DNA of 64,000 bases, taken from Holophagaceae bacterium. Its GTDB lineage: Bacteria; Acidobacteriota; Holophagae; Holophagales; Holophagaceae. The notes under the pieces were generated by a model. The model was not told the origin of the DNA. It searched no databases and worked only from the letters and a program-made list of their open reading frames with translations. The position numbers were made by a program, and so were the translations under genes. Below are positions 62,084 to 64,000 of this stretch, piece by piece. Positions within the stretch are counted from its first letter, which is position 1. Each line of letters begins with the position of its first letter. The DNA is taken from positions 1-64,000 of the forward strand of contig JANYLR010000052.1 in assembly GCA_025363715.1 (NCBI GenBank). Reading direction: 5' to 3'.

Positions 62084-64000
62084 CTACGTGGCCTTCCCCT
62101 GGGGAGGGCGCTTGAGACAGGAGTCGTAGAGGCGCACCAGGAATTCCATGAGGACCCATTCGTGCTCCCGGTGGTTGGTGCGAAGCAGGCGGTTGAGGTG
62201 CATGTGGGATAGGCTCCCGGCGAGGCCCGGCAGGTCCCCCTGGAGCAGGCCCTGGTCGAAGGCCGCCCGGATCCGGGGCAAGCCGCGGCAGCCTGGGACA
62301 GGGAGCGAACCCAGGTCCTGGGGGAACCCTGGTTCCAGCTCCTTGCGGAATTCCCTGAACTTCGCCCCCATCTGCACGGCCCCTTCTCCCGTGTCGGCGA
62401 ACTCCTTCCGGAAACCTTCCCGGACGGCCTGGGCCAGGTCCATCCGGTCAGGGAGACCCAGGCCCAGAGCCGACCAGATCGCATCGGTCTGCCTGAGGCC
62501 CGCCCGCCAGCGCTGTTCCAGGGTCAGGCCCTCCACCAGGCGCGCCAGGAGGTGCTGGCTGTCCTCGCAGAACCACTCCTCCGCGAGCTTGAACCCGAGC
62601 GGGCCCCCATAGCGCTCCCATTCCGGCTCGAAGGTATCCACCTGCCATTTCCACAGCAGCCCCTGGGCGAGGGGATCCCCCAGGTGCCCGTGGATCCGGG
62701 GAAGGAAGTCGGAAAGCAGGCGCTGGGGCAGGCCATGGAAGCGCAGGCGCAGGTGGTGGTCCGGATCCCGGTACCGGATGAAGTGCCAGCGGTCCCACAG
62801 CCCTTCTGCCTGGGTCTGCCGAAGAAGGGGCTCCAGTTCCACCAGGAGACGATCCACGCTGGCCGGTCCGCAGTAGAGCTTGAGGTAGAGCCATTCCGAA
62901 CCCGGCGGGAAGGTGCGGATGTTGGTCTCATCGGACCTGATCTCAAGCGGAATCGCCTTCGGCGGCGGCGGGGCCGCCTCGAAGGGAATGACCAGCTCGT
63001 GGGCGAACCGTCCCTCCGGCGCGTTGACCAGGGCCAGGCCGGGATCCGGAAAGCACTCGGTGAGGGTGAAGACCAGGCGGTTCGAGACGAGGTGATGCAG
63101 GGTCTCCACCCAGAGCACCTGATCCAGATCCACCAGCAGGCCATTATCCGCATCGGTGAGCAGGACGCACCTGGGCAACCCCAGGCTTTTTCGCAGTCTC
63201 TGAAAGGCACCCCAGGCCCCCCCAGAGGAAGCCTGCAAGGCGGTTTTCAATTCGCTGGCTTCGATCCGCCAGCGCGCCTTGCAGAGGACGTGCCGACCCC
63301 GACTGACCCGGGGCAGGAAAGGTTGTTCCGCCAGGGCTCCCCAGGACCATCCACCCGGGCGCCCATCCTGGTCCTGCAGGTGGGCCAGGAACCGGTAGAC
63401 CACGGGCCCGCGCGCGAAGTTGTGGGCTGACGACAGGCGGGGCACCACCTCCCGGCCCAGCCGGAGGGAGGCGAGTACCACGCGGTTTCCCCGGACGGTC
63501 AGCACCAGATCAGCAGGGGCGATCGTATGCTCCGTCGGAACACCGGATGTGGCCAGGAAGGGGATCTCGAAGTCCCGCAGGGAGGGCCGGGCCAGCACAT
63601 TGCCCATGCGGCCTTCGGGCACATGGACCACCTCGGCGAACACCGCCTGCGGACGCGAAGTCTCCTCCTTCCCAAGGTGGCTGCGGAGGGCATCCTTCAA
63701 TTCGGGATCACCGGAAGCGAACCGGCCGAGCCAGCGGGCGGCGGTGGGGCCCGAATGCTGCTGCATCCAGAACCGGAAGTCGCCCCGGTCCAGGGCGGCG
63801 GGATCGGAGGCCTCAAGGCTGGTGAGGGCCGCGAAGGACTGGGGGAAGGACTGGGGCTCCGGCTGGGCGAGGGCCTCCAGATCCGCCTCCTCCAGTTCCC
63901 AGGTACCGGATCCCTGCCACCGGGGAATCTGCTTCAGGAGAAACAGGTCCCGCTGGGACAGGGGGCGGGGCGGCGGCGAGCTTCGGAAGGGCAAGCCCTC
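62084..64000 (-). CDS. LanB-type lanthipeptide dehydratase, C-terminal part (runs off the right edge)
   Basis: About 638 residues are visible; the frame is open to the window edge, so the N-terminus lies beyond. The visible part matches the C-terminal half of class I lanthipeptide dehydratases: FAEVVHVPEGRMGNVLARP, then PRLSSAHNF, then a SpaB_C/thiopeptide-type elimination domain with WHFIRYRDPDHHLRLRF. LanB enzymes use glutamyl-tRNA(Glu) to activate Ser/Thr in a precursor peptide and then eliminate glutamate. A TTG at 63994 could start a stand-alone protein, but the homology suggests a longer gene. No precursor, LanC cyclase or transporter is inside the window. Confidence 0.82.
   Translation of the reverse strand, partial: EGLPFRSSPPPRPLSQRDLFLLKQIPRWQGSGTWELEEADLEALAQPEPQSFPQSFAALTSLEASDPAALDRGDFRFWMQQHSGPTAARWLGRFASGDPELKDALRSHLGKEETSRPQAVFAEVVHVPEGRMGNVLARPSLRDFEIPFLATSGVPTEHTIAPADLVLTVRGNRVVLASLRLGREVVPRLSSAHNFARGPVVYRFLAHLQDQDGRPGGWSWGALAEQPFLPRVSRGRHVLCKARWRIEASELKTALQASSGGAWGAFQRLRKSLGLPRCVLLTDADNGLLVDLDQVLWVETLHHLVSNRLVFTLTECFPDPGLALVNAPEGRFAHELVIPFEAAPPPPKAIPLEIRSDETNIRTFPPGSEWLYLKLYCGPASVDRLLVELEPLLRQTQAEGLWDRWHFIRYRDPDHHLRLRFHGLPQRLLSDFLPRIHGHLGDPLAQGLLWKWQVDTFEPEWERYGGPLGFKLAEEWFCEDSQHLLARLVEGLTLEQRWRAGLRQTDAIWSALGLGLPDRMDLAQAVREGFRKEFADTGEGAVQMGAKFREFRKELEPGFPQDLGSLPVPGCRGLPRIRAAFDQGLLQGDLPGLAGSLSHMHLNRLLRTNHREHEWVLMEFLVRLYDSCLKRPPQGKAT

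Overview
The window is GC-rich chromosomal DNA from a Gram-negative bacterium that makes many secreted lipoproteins. The outward-facing gene set (cohesin- and dockerin-type modules on redox proteins, PKD-repeat proteins, a di-heme MauG-type cytochrome, a SpmA-SpmB fusion, AddAB) suggests an Acidobacteriota/Holophagaceae-like (Geothrix-type) or Geobacter-like organism. This is inference from recalled family distribution; no marker gene here settles it.

Region 1 (1-23.9 kb). A tRNA-Lys end and an intact tRNA-Glu are followed by a mobile island bounded by a 52-bp direct repeat of the tRNA-Glu 3' half (89-140 and 23843-23894). The island holds a tyrosine integrase, two small HTH proteins (one excisionase-like), a Toprim-helicase replication protein, and a mobilization set (MobC-like accessory protein, relaxase, coupling protein). 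It has no type IV secretion channel, so it looks like an integrative mobilizable element. Its cargo is defence: a type I restriction locus in which HsdM and HsdS are one polypeptide, a PHP-ATPase (TrlF-like), a possible HEPN protein, a RadC-like protein and an AbiE-type toxin-antitoxin pair. A 269-bp MITE-like element sits exactly in the stop codon of the PHP-ATPase gene.

Region 2 (23.9-31.2 kb). The displaced tRNA terminator is followed by two copies of a palindrome-rich repeat, an HTH gene with a broken partner gene, a Fic protein and a single-chain type IIG (Eco57I-like) restriction-modification enzyme.

Region 3 (31.3-47.3 kb). A SpmA-SpmB-type membrane protein is followed by the most distinctive part of the window, a secreted redox cluster. 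It contains a DUF5666-like lipoprotein, two paralogous PKD-repeat secreted proteins (one divergent), a 1138-residue multicopper oxidase lipoprotein with seven calcium-binding TSP3-type repeats, a small exported protein, a di-heme cytochrome with a C-terminal dockerin-like module, and a cohesin-like lipoprotein. Start/stop overlaps and short gaps show that six of these genes form one operon. I infer a surface-anchored oxidation complex, perhaps acting on a metal or a phenolic, held together by a cohesin-dockerin contact.

Region 4 (47.5-64 kb). Mostly housekeeping or accessory genes: PadR regulator with an ArsP-like permease and paired palindromic operators, aldo/keto reductase, DNA polymerase IV, DEAD-box helicase, GNAT acetyltransferase, HU, AddAB recombination nuclease, small unknown proteins, and at the right edge the C-terminal part of a LanB-type lanthipeptide dehydratase, which marks the start of a RiPP cluster lying beyond the window.
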